Below are positions 56,044-63,298 of a stretch of 64,000 nt of DNA, one piece after another. This DNA comes from Planctomycetota bacterium (GTDB lineage: Bacteria > Planctomycetota > UBA8742 > UBA2392), in the NCBI GenBank assembly GCA_020845475.1, contig JADLFN010000046.1:138997-202996 (forward strand), written 5' to 3'. The notes below the pieces were generated by a model. The model saw only the letters and a program-made list of their open reading frames with translations, was not told the DNA's origin and ran no database searches. The translations under genes were made by a program, and so were the position numbers. The stretch's first letter is position 1. Each line of letters begins with the position of its first letter.

Positions 56044-56070
56044 AGCTAGAATGCTTGCAGAGGTGTAGCC

Positions 56071-56331
56071 ATGACCCATGAACTGACCATTGAGTACGGA
56101 GACGACCTGTTGCTTTCTCTTAACTTGTCAGCCAAGGAGTTTGACAAAGAAGCCCGCTTCGTGCTCTTTGCGAAACTCTATGAGATGGGCAAGATTTCTT
56201 CGGGCAAAGCTGCGCATTACTGCGGCATGGGGCGCGTAGACTTTCTGCTCTCTCTGGCGCGCATCGGCGTTCCGATGTCCAACCTTACTGCTGAAGACCT
56301 AGAAGAAGACCTGAAATTCGCCCGTGGCTGA
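56071..56331 (+). CDS. UPF0175-family antitoxin
   Basis: 86 residues. UPF0175 pattern: LNLSAKEFDKEARFVLFAKLYEMGKISSGKAAHYCGMGRVDFLLSLARIGVPM followed by DLEEDLKFA. The family has a ribbon/helix-type DNA-binding N-terminus and is the usual partner of DUF3368 PIN-like toxins, as here. It overlaps the toxin gene by 8 bp. Confidence 0.87.
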   Translation: MTHELTIEYGDDLLLSLNLSAKEFDKEARFVLFAKLYEMGKISSGKAAHYCGMGRVDFLLSLARIGVPMSNLTAEDLEEDLKFARG

Positions 56332-56812
56332 ACGAATCGTCATCAACACCGGTCCGCTGATCGCGCTGAACATGGGCGGCGTTCTGGGTGCCTGCCTCAA
56401 GCTTCCTTTTGAGTTTCATACAACCGCCGAAGTGCGAGCAGAACTCGAACGGGGAACTCTCCTCGGCAAGCCTTCGCCTGACCTTGGCCTGATTCGCATC
56501 ACTGCTTTCCCTCCGCCTATCAGCCCACTACTTCAAGCCGCGCTTGACCTTGGCGAGGCTTCTGTTATCCAACTTGCCGTGCAGATTAAGGCCGAGTGGG
56601 TTTGCATTGACGAATCGCTTGGACGCAGATATTCAAGAGCACTGGGCATGCGTCTGACTGGCTCAACTGGCTTGCTGGTCATGGCAAAGAAGCACAAGCT
56701 GATCTCCGAAATTCGCCCGACCCTCAAGATCATGCTGGCTGCAGGAGTTCATTTGTCCGATGACTTGATTGTGTCGATCTTGAAAGAGGCAGACGAAGGA
56801 AGCCAGCTATGA
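56324..56812 (+). CDS. DUF3368 PIN-like toxin
   Basis: 162 residues from GTG 56324. IVINTGPLIALNMGGV (usual NTSPLI), LDLGEASVIQLAVQ and VCIDESLGRRYSRALGMRLTGSTGLLVMAKKHKLI match the DUF3368 PIN fold, a predicted metal-dependent RNase. The first acidic residue is changed (NTG rather than NTS/DTS), so activity is uncertain. Its stop overlaps the ATG of the FAD-subunit gene (ATGA), which places the pair in the operon. Confidence 0.85.
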   Translation: MAERIVINTGPLIALNMGGVLGACLKLPFEFHTTAEVRAELERGTLLGKPSPDLGLIRITAFPPPISPLLQAALDLGEASVIQLAVQIKAEWVCIDESLGRRYSRALGMRLTGSTGLLVMAKKHKLISEIRPTLKIMLAAGVHLSDDLIVSILKEADEGSQL

Positions 56813-57867
56813 CGATGCTTCTTCCGCAGTTTGAGTTGCACAAGCCGACTTCTCTCAAAGAGGCGCTCGATCTGGCGCGCGGCTTTGGCGACGACTTTGA
56901 TTACCTCTCCGGCGGCACGGACCTTTTGCCCAATTACAAGTGCGGGCTCAATGCCAGCGCCAACGTGATCTCACTGGCGCACATTGCCGAACTCAAGGCC
57001 ATCACCCCTACCGAGATCGGCGCGGGGGTTTGCCTTCGTGACCTAGAACGCAGCAAAGAAATCCCCGCGAGTGTGGCCTATGCCGCGTCGCAGATTGCAT
57101 CGCCTTTGATCCGCGAATCCGCCACGCTGGGCGGCAACCTGATGCTCGACACGCGCTGCCACTTCTTCAACCAGAGCTATTTCTGGCGCCGCACGCTGGG
57201 GTATTGCCTCAAGGCCGATGGCGACGTGTGCCACGTCATTCCCAAGATCATGAAGGACGGCAAGAGCGTCACGAACTCCTTCACCTGCGTCGCTACTCAC
57301 TCCAGCGACCTTGCGCCACTGCTCGTGGCACTGGGCGCAACCTGCACGCTGGCGGGCCCCGCCGGCACGCGCACCCTCAAACTCAGCGAGTTTTATAGGG
57401 GCGACGGCATCGCACGCTTTGATTTGCAACGTGGCGAGATTTTCACGAAAGTGACGCTGCCCAAAGACGCGGCTTCACTCCGCAGCGGCTACAAGAAACT
57501 CGCGCCGCGCCGCAGCATTGATTTTCCCGTGCTTGGCGTCGCCGCCGCTCTTGGCCTTGGCAAAGATGGCCGCGTCGAGAGCCTGCGTATTGGCCTGGGC
57601 GCCTGCGAGACCATTCCGGTGCTCTACGATTTCTCGGGTAAAGACAAGCAAGCCGAGCGCGGCAACGCGATTTTCACGGAGCCCACCAAGGGCATGCCCG
57701 AGGTGATTGGCAAGAAGCTCGACGACGCGCTGATTCAAACGATCGCCGATCACGTCACGCGCACCGCCCAGCCCAAGCTCAACGTGCCCATGGAGCCCGC
57801 GTACCGCAAGAAGATGGCGGGCGTGCTCGCGCGCCGTTTGTTGACGGAACTGCGTACAACGAATTGA
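56809..57867 (+). CDS. Molybdenum hydroxylase FAD subunit with 4-Cys insert
   Basis: 352 residues. FAD-binding PCMH domain: DYLSGGTDLLPNYKCG (dinucleotide loop), ASPLIRESATLGGNLMLDTRC, then DLAPLLVALGA, and a CO-dehydrogenase flavoprotein C-terminal domain (GYKKLAPRRSIDFPVLGVAAAL). Between the two FAD motifs an insert has Cys at TRC, GYC (+16), DVC (+24) and FTC (+43). The first three spacings match the 4Fe-4S insert of 4-hydroxybenzoyl-CoA reductase beta subunit as I recall it. It passes electrons between FAD and the 2Fe-2S subunit. A decayed copy of its 5' end is at 55927. Confidence 0.9.
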   Translation: MTMLLPQFELHKPTSLKEALDLARGFGDDFDYLSGGTDLLPNYKCGLNASANVISLAHIAELKAITPTEIGAGVCLRDLERSKEIPASVAYAASQIASPLIRESATLGGNLMLDTRCHFFNQSYFWRRTLGYCLKADGDVCHVIPKIMKDGKSVTNSFTCVATHSSDLAPLLVALGATCTLAGPAGTRTLKLSEFYRGDGIARFDLQRGEIFTKVTLPKDAASLRSGYKKLAPRRSIDFPVLGVAAALGLGKDGRVESLRIGLGACETIPVLYDFSGKDKQAERGNAIFTEPTKGMPEVIGKKLDDALIQTIADHVTRTAQPKLNVPMEPAYRKKMAGVLARRLLTELRTTN

Positions 57868-57869
57868 GA

Positions 57870-58000
57870 GAAGGCGAAGGCCGGAGAGATTGAGAGTTGG
57901 AGAGATAGAGAGATTGCAACTGCTGTTGGTTGGCTATCTCTCGAACGTTCAATCTCTCCAACACTCAGCAGTGGCTGGCCATCTCTCCATCTCTCAGCAG
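57870..58000. repeat. GAGAGATTGAGAG word repeat, inverted
   Basis: GGAGAGATTGAGAGTTGGAG on the left is mirrored by CAATCTCTCCAAC and CCATCTCTCCATCTCTCAG on the right. It fills the spacer between two convergent genes and overlaps the stop of the phosphoesterase gene. Confidence 0.75.
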
Positions 58001-58629
58001 TCGATCACCACCGGCGCGTGGGTGGCCTCATAAAACTCCGTGCAACTGCTGGCGTTGACAAACTTCGTGCCGTTGCGTGTGTACGTGCCATAGCCTTCGT
58101 GGATGTGACCGAACACGTGCACCTTTGGCCGCAGGCGATTCTCCAACGCGGCCGCAAGCTCTTCGCAGCCCACGTTCCTGCCATGCCTCGTCAAATCGAG
58201 GATGCCGTGGGGTGGGCCGTGCGTGATCAGCACCTGCGTATCGCTTGGCACGCGGACCCACTTGTTGGCGAGTGGCAAGCCGCGCTTGAGGTTGAAGGCC
58301 CAGTTGAGAAAGAGCGGCGTCCAGGGTGAGCCCCAGAACTTGACGCCCTCGATTTCGACGCCGCTGTCCTGCAAGTAGTGCGCTGACGGGCAATGCAGCC
58401 CCAGCAACGCGCGGGCCTGCTCGTTGTCGCGCTCGAAGAGCCAGTCGTGGTTGCCTGCAATCAGAATCTTGTGCTTGTGAGGTTGCGCGCCAAACCAGCG
58501 CGCAAAGGTCTCGACTTCCCAGGGCCTGCCGCTTCCGGTCAGGTCACCGGCATGAACGAGCACGTCGCCGTCCGGCAAGCGCAGGGCGTCATGGCGATTG
58601 TGGGTGTCGGAAATGCAGACGAGGCGCAT
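57994..58629 (-). CDS. Metallophosphoesterase (calcineurin-like)
   Basis: 211 residues. All dimetal motifs are present in order: CISDTHNRH (DxH), VHAGDLTGSG (GD), IAGNHDWLF (GNHD), LITHGPP and VFGHIHEGYG (GHxH). Plain cytoplasmic protein with no signal peptide. It resembles the MPPED/UPF0046-like phosphoesterases that hydrolyse cyclic nucleotides or phosphodiesters. A word repeat starts at its ATG and another at its stop. Stand-alone. Confidence 0.87.
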   Translation of the reverse strand: MRLVCISDTHNRHDALRLPDGDVLVHAGDLTGSGRPWEVETFARWFGAQPHKHKILIAGNHDWLFERDNEQARALLGLHCPSAHYLQDSGVEIEGVKFWGSPWTPLFLNWAFNLKRGLPLANKWVRVPSDTQVLITHGPPHGILDLTRHGRNVGCEELAAALENRLRPKVHVFGHIHEGYGTYTRNGTKFVNASSCTEFYEATHAPVVIDC

Positions 58630-58705
58630 ATGTCCAATGTCGAATGCTCAATGTCGAATTACGAATGAATGACCCATTCGACCTTCGCAATTCGACATTC
58701 GAAAT
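58627..58705. repeat. AATGTCGAAT word repeat, inverted
   Basis: ATGTCCAATGTCGAATGCTCAATGTCGAATTACGAATG on the left arm region is mirrored by CATTCGACCTTCGCAATTCGACATTCG. It lies between the phosphoesterase start and the zinc-ribbon protein gene. Confidence 0.7.
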
Positions 58706-58709
58706 TGTC

Positions 58710-59453
58710 TTAAGTTTTCAATTCCGGCACCGGCACAAGCAGGTGCTTCTTGCAGTGGCGGCAGCGCAGCATTTCGCCCGCCTTGGCCAACTCCACTTTG
58801 TAGCGCTTTCCGCACTGGCACGTGAAAGTGAGCTTGCCATCGCGCTGAAACAGCAGGCGCGAGGGCACGATTTCTCCCTGCGTTTCACCAAGCACGGCCT
58901 CGCGCGCTTTCTTGGAAGACGCGGCTTGCACGCCGGCTGCCTTCACCGATGCAGGTGCGGGTTTCTGCGGCGTCGAGCCACCGACCTTTGGTGCAGGCTT
59001 CTCGAATTCGTCTTCGTCGGGCTCGGTGTCGAGGTCGTCATTTTCCAGCGGCGTCACTTTGCCCGCGCTCGCCGTTGAAAAGGGCATGGCCGTGATGCTG
59101 GCCAGGGCTTCCTGCACGTCCTTGTCATCCTTGAAAGCTTCGGTTGTTTGCGCCGGCAACTCGCCCTGCTGCGGCGCGGGAGCGTCTTTCTCTTTGTCTG
59201 GCATGTAGATCAGCGCGATCACGCCAAACACGCTCAACAGGCCCAGTAAGCCAAGTTCTCGGCGATAGCCCTTGCCCAACGCGTAATACATGCAGCCGAC
59301 GACAAGCAAAGCCGCGCCGATGACGAAGCAGGCCAGAGTGAGGCCCCAGTTGAACTCACGAAAGAACACCACAGGCACCATGTAACCGCCGATCTGCAGC
59401 AGTAGTCCGGCGCCGAGGAACGGAGTCGCTTTCTTCTGGAGGCTGGCGATCAT
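58710..59453 (-). CDS. Membrane protein with C-terminal zinc ribbon
   Basis: 247 residues. Three or four membrane helices in the first 95 residues (FLGAGLLLQIGGYMVPVVFF, LACFVIGAALLVVGCMYYAL, LGLLGLLSVFGVIALIYM). Then about 110 residues of charged, Pro-rich linker. The last 40 residues form a zinc ribbon: FTCQCGKRY ... MLRCRHCKKHLLVPVPE (CxC and CxxC). Function unknown. A 163-bp element with terminal inverted repeats begins four bases upstream of its start. Confidence 0.65.
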   Translation of the reverse strand: MIASLQKKATPFLGAGLLLQIGGYMVPVVFFREFNWGLTLACFVIGAALLVVGCMYYALGKGYRRELGLLGLLSVFGVIALIYMPDKEKDAPAPQQGELPAQTTEAFKDDKDVQEALASITAMPFSTASAGKVTPLENDDLDTEPDEDEFEKPAPKVGGSTPQKPAPASVKAAGVQAASSKKAREAVLGETQGEIVPSRLLFQRDGKLTFTCQCGKRYKVELAKAGEMLRCRHCKKHLLVPVPELKT

Positions 59454-59456
59454 TTA

Positions 59457-59619
59457 AGGCTGTTCCATAACCCCGTTCGCGGCCGATTTCGGGCGGCGAG
59501 CTTCGCAGGACTTCGTTCGGCTCGCCGCATGTGGCCGCCTGCCACACCTCGGCTCGCCTGCCTCGTCCCGCTCGCTCGGCGCTCCGAACTCGGCTCGCTC
59601 AGAGGTTATGGAACAGCCT
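59457..59619. mobile_element. 163-bp element with 16-bp terminal inverted repeats
   Basis: AGGCTGTTCCATAACC (59457-59472) and its exact reverse complement (59604-59619). The inside is GC-rich with words such as CGGCTCGC and GGCGAGC and no ORF. Its form is that of a MITE-like non-autonomous element; no target duplication is evident. Confidence 0.75.
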
Positions 59620-59671
59620 CTGCGCCGCGGGGCGGTCAGGGAAGGGCATTATAGCGCAGTGCACTGGAAAA

Positions 59672-59718
59672 GGGTCAGGCACCATTTCGTCAAACTGCGC
59701 CGAAATGGAGCCAGACCC
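59672..59718. repeat. Palindromic repeat, same family as the one inside PBP2
   Basis: GGGTCAGGCACCATTTCG (59672-59689) and CGAAATGGAGCCAGACCC (59701-59718), two mismatches. It ends at the stop codon of the phosphatase-like gene. The PBP2 copy keeps the same two asymmetric positions. Confidence 0.85.
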
Positions 59719-62120
59719 TAACGCACCTCCCACGCGCGGCCGTCGAACTTGCGGCGCTCTTCGCTGGGCGGTACGCCGAAATATTTGAGCACGGTGTCGC
59801 CGACATCGACAAGCCGGAACTTGTCGGCCTTCAGGCCGCGATTGGAGAACAGCACGCCCGGCACGACGTCGGGCGCAAACGTGCAGTGGTCGCCCGACCA
59901 ATTGCGCAAGTTGGGCATGATCACGTTCTCGTGCGCACCGCCCAGTGTGGTCTGCCACGAAATGCGATAGCCGTTTTCAAAGAGCACGACGAGATCGCAG
60001 TCGTTCTCCAGCAGCGGGCCGTCCCAGACCTCTTTGTTCAGCTTCACCTCGCGAATGACGCGGCCACCGTTGGCGTCGCGCAAATCCAGCAGCTTGCGGC
60101 GGATTTCTTCGCGCAGGTCGGCGGCCTCTTTGCCCTCATGCACGATGCCCTTGGGCTCGCGGCCCGCAATGTTGAGGTAAATCTTGCCCAGGCCCAGGCA
60201 ATAGGCGCGCGTGTTGGCCCAGTCGTAGGTGCCGAAGTAGCGGCCCTTGCCCGTGAACAGGTCGTCCATGCTCACGTCTTTGGTGGGCTTGTTGAGCTTG
60301 AGATAGCCGTAGTCGAGCAGCCAGCGGTTGAGGTTGACGCTGGCGTAATAGGGCGCAAAGCCGTGGTCGCTGACCACAAACAGCACGCAATTCGCGGGCA
60401 GCTTGGTCATCACTTCGCCCAGCAATTTGTCGGCGCGGATGTAGCCGTTTTCGATGGCCTTTTTGTAGGCCTCGGGCGCGGTGGGGTCATGGGCGGGATG
60501 TTTGGCGTCCATGTGGCGCCACATCATGTGGCAGACGCGATCCATCTCGTAGAAGAAGCACACGAGCAAATCCCACTCGCCGCGCTCGATCAGCGGCAGC
60601 AAATGCGCGCGGCGTTCTTCAAAGGCGTGCTCGCAGGTTTCGAGAAACGTCTGGTCGTCAATGTTGCCGTCCTGCAAGGCGCTCGTGGCCTCCACCCAGC
60701 CCAGCGTGTCATACAAGCCGAACTCTTCGGCCAGGTCTTCGCCAAACTTGCTCGGCGCGCTGACGGCGAAAACGTCGGGGGTATCGAGCGGGTCGAACTG
60801 CACGGGCTGGGCGTAGAGCCGCACGTTGTTGCCGCCTTCGAGCAACTTGAAGCGCACGGTGCCGTGGAGTTTGGCGAGCCCGCCGAGGGTATAGACAACG
60901 CGTAGGTGAGGCGTCCATTCACCCACTTTGAGCGATACGTCCCCCACCAATGCCTGATTTCCAAACGCCAGCGTCACGCCTTCACCGCTGCGGCTCACTT
61001 CAAACCCAATCGACTCTCGCGGCATCTCCACCATCTCGCCGCGCTCCCAGCGCTTCCATGTGGCCACGTCAAAGCGCGCGGGCGGGCCGAGCAGCCGCGC
61101 TTTCGCCACTCCATCCTTGAATTCCAGGCGCTCGACGCGGCCGCCCATTTCCGTGATCTCGCCGGCCTGCGCGTGCGGCGGTTCCGTGTAGAGCGTGTAG
61201 GTATGATGCGTGCCCATGACGTCGGGCGTGGCCAGGCCCGTCGTGAGCGAGACGTTGTCTTTGTTGCGCGCGGGCCATTCCACGGGGCCGCCCAGCACTT
61301 TCGCGCGCAGGCCCTGCTTGCCCATGGTCGCCCAGAAGCTTTCGCCCGCGCGCGCTGACTCCGGGCGCGGCAGCGTTTCCGGCAGGCGCATCATGAACGC
61401 GAACACGGCCACGCTCAGCCCCAGCCACGGGAAAAGCCACGTGCGCAGCGGCAAGCGCATTCTCACAGTGCCATAGCCCCAGATGGTCGAAAGCACCAGA
61501 ATGCCTCCGAACACGCCAAACAACGCCGGCGGGGCCAGAATGTTCGTCAATGGGCTCAGCATCAACACGCCAATGCAGGCCGCCGCCGGAATCGTGCCAT
61601 GCAGTGCGGGCGCGCGGCCCAGCTTCGAGGCCACAAAGCGCAGCGCCATGCCCAGTGCAATCGACAGGCCCAGCAGCATCAGGCCCACGCATAGCGCCAC
61701 CACGGCGCGCGTGGGCCGTGTCCCGCCCATGAAGGCGCTTTCGTTGGCTTTGACCAGATCAAGCTCGGGGTCATAGCTGCCCGGCGCGCGGCTGACGAAA
61801 CCCGAAATGCCGGTGCGGCCGGGGTTAAGGCCCGTGACCATGGTGCTCCAGGCCGCGGGTGACATGGGCGGGTAGCTGGTCTCAAGCTTCGAGTAATGGC
61901 CCTGCTCGCGCAGCTTCTTGAAGTTCGGCAGTTTGCCCTCGGCCATGTATTTTTCCATGAGCACAGGGTCGAGCGCGTCATAACCAAGCACGACGGCCTT
62001 CTTGTCTTCGGCGTGCAGCGGCGCGGCGAACAGCAGCGCAACACTCAAAACGCAAAACGCAACAAAGCACGATGATCCGCCTCCGAGCCAATCTTGAATA
62101 TTGAATTTTGAATTTTGCAT
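59718..62120 (-). CDS. Alkaline-phosphatase-superfamily protein (phosphodiesterase/pyrophosphatase-like) with membrane helices
   Basis: 800 residues from ATG 62120. Signal helix FVAFCVLSVALLFAAPLHA. Family signs: VVLGYDALDPVLMEKYM (first metal Asp), YPPMSPAAWSTMVTGLNPGRTGI with the nucleophile Ser/Thr region, FYEMDRVCHMMWRHMD (D, H) and FVVSDHGFAPYYASVNLNRWL (DHG). About four membrane helices sit at 120-240 inside the catalytic fold. The C-terminus has a GDHCTFAPDVVPGVLFSNRGL block. Likely a type I phosphodiesterase/nucleotide pyrophosphatase or phosphotransferase at the membrane. The first residues MQNSKFNIQD are encoded by the ATTCAAAATT word repeat. Confidence 0.8.
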   Translation of the reverse strand: MQNSKFNIQDWLGGGSSCFVAFCVLSVALLFAAPLHAEDKKAVVLGYDALDPVLMEKYMAEGKLPNFKKLREQGHYSKLETSYPPMSPAAWSTMVTGLNPGRTGISGFVSRAPGSYDPELDLVKANESAFMGGTRPTRAVVALCVGLMLLGLSIALGMALRFVASKLGRAPALHGTIPAAACIGVLMLSPLTNILAPPALFGVFGGILVLSTIWGYGTVRMRLPLRTWLFPWLGLSVAVFAFMMRLPETLPRPESARAGESFWATMGKQGLRAKVLGGPVEWPARNKDNVSLTTGLATPDVMGTHHTYTLYTEPPHAQAGEITEMGGRVERLEFKDGVAKARLLGPPARFDVATWKRWERGEMVEMPRESIGFEVSRSGEGVTLAFGNQALVGDVSLKVGEWTPHLRVVYTLGGLAKLHGTVRFKLLEGGNNVRLYAQPVQFDPLDTPDVFAVSAPSKFGEDLAEEFGLYDTLGWVEATSALQDGNIDDQTFLETCEHAFEERRAHLLPLIERGEWDLLVCFFYEMDRVCHMMWRHMDAKHPAHDPTAPEAYKKAIENGYIRADKLLGEVMTKLPANCVLFVVSDHGFAPYYASVNLNRWLLDYGYLKLNKPTKDVSMDDLFTGKGRYFGTYDWANTRAYCLGLGKIYLNIAGREPKGIVHEGKEAADLREEIRRKLLDLRDANGGRVIREVKLNKEVWDGPLLENDCDLVVLFENGYRISWQTTLGGAHENVIMPNLRNWSGDHCTFAPDVVPGVLFSNRGLKADKFRLVDVGDTVLKYFGVPPSEERRKFDGRAWEVR

Positions 62121-62193
62121 TGCGGGCGGCGGCGCGGCTGGAATCTCGTGCAGGGAAACGCGAATCAAGACAAAGGGAAGGAGTCACGTTATC

Positions 62194-63213
62194 ATGCTGC
62201 CCGCGATGGAACAGCCAACGATTACCAGCGCCTACCGTAGCGTGGGCATCACCTTTGACTCGCTCGTGTTCAAGAGCGCGGTCATGCGTGAGTGTCTGCG
62301 TCTTGCGGCTTCCGCAGCGGCGCGCGACGTAGCCGTGCTGCTGCTGGGTGAAACGGGCACGGGCAAGAATCTGATAGCCCAGAGCATTCACAACGCCAGC
62401 CCGCGTGCGCGCGGCCCGTTTGTGAGCGTGAATTGCTCGGCCATTCCGGACACGCTTCTGGAAGCCGAGTTGTTTGGCGCCGAGAAAGGTGCCTATACGA
62501 GCAGTGACCGCCTGCGCAAAGGCAAGTTCGAACTGGCCGACAAGGGCACGCTGTTTCTGGACGAAATCGGCGATATGAGCCACGTCTCGCAGGCCAAGAT
62601 CCTGCGCGCTTTTGAATACAAAGAGTTCGAGCGCGTCGGCGGCGAAAGCACGCTGCACGCTGACGTGCGCATCATTGCCGCCACCAATCGCCCGCTCGAA
62701 GAGCTGTTGCAGAGCGGCAAGTTCCGCACGGACCTGTTTTATCGCCTCAACGAGTTCACGATTCACGTGCCACCGCTGCGCGCCCGCAAAGAAGAAATCA
62801 AGGCGCTGTGCGATCGCTTCATTGCCGAGTGCAACGAGCGATTCGGGACCAAGATCAAGAATCTCGATGCCGAGGCGCTGAGCAAACTCGAGGGCCACAA
62901 CTGGCCCGGCAACGTGCGCGAGCTGCGCGCCGTCATCAAACGCGCCTGCGTCAGCGCGCAGGGCGAGACTATTCGCGCCATCGACCTGCTGCTCACGGCC
63001 GGCGCTGACACCGGCAAGCTCAGCCCCGGCGCGACGCTGGCGGGCGACTTGTCGCTGGCCGCGCTTGAGAAGAAACACATCGAGCAGGTGCTGGCCCAGA
63101 CCCAGTGGAACAAGAAGGAATCCAGCAACCTGCTGGGCATCTCGCGCCCCACACTGGATCGCAAGATCCAGGATTACGGGCTGATCCGCCCCAACGGTGC
63201 GCGGGACGAGTAG
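62194..63213 (+). CDS. AAA+ enhancer-binding-type regulator lacking a canonical GAFTGA
   Basis: 339 residues from ATG 62194 (GGAAGGAG at 62175; ATG 62206 possible). NtrC-type AAA+ domain: LLGETGTGKNLIAQSIH (Walker A), FVSVNCSAIPDTLLEAELFGAEKGAYTSS, GTLFLDEIGDM (Walker B), ATNRPLEELLQSGKFRTDLFYRLNEFTIHVPPLR, WPGNVRELRAVIKRA. A Fis-type HTH ends it (SSNLLGISRPTLDRKIQDYGL). There is no receiver or other sensor domain. The sigma-54 contact loop GAFTGA is GAYTSS, so activation of sigma-54 RNA polymerase is doubtful. Confidence 0.87.
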   Translation: MLPAMEQPTITSAYRSVGITFDSLVFKSAVMRECLRLAASAAARDVAVLLLGETGTGKNLIAQSIHNASPRARGPFVSVNCSAIPDTLLEAELFGAEKGAYTSSDRLRKGKFELADKGTLFLDEIGDMSHVSQAKILRAFEYKEFERVGGESTLHADVRIIAATNRPLEELLQSGKFRTDLFYRLNEFTIHVPPLRARKEEIKALCDRFIAECNERFGTKIKNLDAEALSKLEGHNWPGNVRELRAVIKRACVSAQGETIRAIDLLLTAGADTGKLSPGATLAGDLSLAALEKKHIEQVLAQTQWNKKESSNLLGISRPTLDRKIQDYGLIRPNGARDE

Positions 63214-63274
63214 CAAGGCGGAATATCGCCGCAAATCCAACCGTTCATTAGTAAAGTAAGACCTTTACAAAGAA

Positions 63275-63294
63275 CACGGGCCGGGAGGCCCGTG
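63275..63294. repeat. Hairpin before the reductase gene
   Basis: CACGGGCC (63275-63282) pairs with GGCCCGTG (63287-63294), loop GGGA; a second small stem GTAAAG/CTTTAC (63251-63268) precedes it. Confidence 0.6.
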
Positions 63295-63298
63295 CTGC

